A stretch of 21,969 nt of DNA from Clostridiales bacterium (GTDB lineage Bacteria > Bacillota > Clostridia > Oscillospirales > Acutalibacteraceae): assembly GCA_020860025.1 (NCBI GenBank), contig JAJBVC010000203.1:1-21969 (forward strand), written 5' to 3'. Made by a program: the position numbers and the translations under genes. The notes below the pieces were generated by a model. That model was given only the letters and a program-made list of their open reading frames with translations, did not search any database and was not told the DNA's origin. Shown here in pieces: positions 21,940 to 21,969 of the stretch (positions within the stretch are counted from its first letter, which is position 1; each line of letters opens with the position of its first letter).

Positions 21940-21969
21940 AGGTTGAATTTTAAAACACATATATAAATA

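Overview
The window reads as a piece of chromosome from a low-to-moderate-GC, Gram-positive anaerobe of the Clostridia, most likely a Ruminococcus-like member of the Oscillospiraceae. The evidence is the AT-rich spacers with sigma-A promoters (TTGACN-17-TATAAT), strong AGGAGG ribosome sites, frequent GTG/TTG starts, LuxS, a DegV protein, KtrAB potassium uptake, a lipoprotein-type polar amino acid ABC transporter, Thr/Lys-rich linkers in exported proteins and BspA-like leucine-rich repeats. There are no rRNA or tRNA genes, no CRISPR array and no insertion sequence. The species assignment is inference from style, not from a marker gene.

Layout. 1-2786: argG-argH, the last two steps of arginine synthesis, behind a consensus promoter and a candidate ARG box. 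2814-3732: a DegV/FakB-like fatty-acid-binding protein with its own consensus promoter. 3795-6036: three overlapping genes, an RluA/RluD-type pseudouridine synthase, a zinc-dependent phospholipase C-like protein and luxS. 6037-6444: a 408-base spacer holding a consensus promoter and a structured leader with an intrinsic-terminator-like hairpin ahead of the next operon. 6445-9803: a GPH/MFS-type membrane transporter translationally coupled (GTGA overlap) to a membrane-anchored LRR protein, closed by a bidirectional terminator. 9898-11508 (minus): a class C beta-lactamase-fold serine hydrolase whose promoter carries a tandem 24-bp-period direct repeat. 11613-17829: a divergent run of a secreted CHAP-domain protein, a membrane nucleotide-sugar 4,6-dehydratase, ktrB, ktrA and an IolB-like cupin. 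17884-20330: an amino acid ABC transporter (binding protein, permease, ATPase). 20423-21757 (minus): an exported FN3-FN3-NodB polysaccharide deacetylase. The window ends with a plus-strand promoter for a gene outside it.

The most unusual item is the ABC-transporter binding protein at 17974-18843. The segment that normally ends a family-3 solute-binding protein (the 'LTsEEYafgV...vNefiaeiqsnGkfdeI...yFG' block) sits at its N terminus, directly after the lipobox, and the protein stops where that block would normally begin. It therefore looks like a circular permutant cut in the second hinge strand. Its mRNA should start at a perfect 10-bp hairpin and pass an 11-bp terminator before the permease gene, so binding protein is probably made in excess. 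Four gene starts (6445, 11710, 17974, 18914) are placed at internal ATGs with good ribosome sites, not at the longest open frame.
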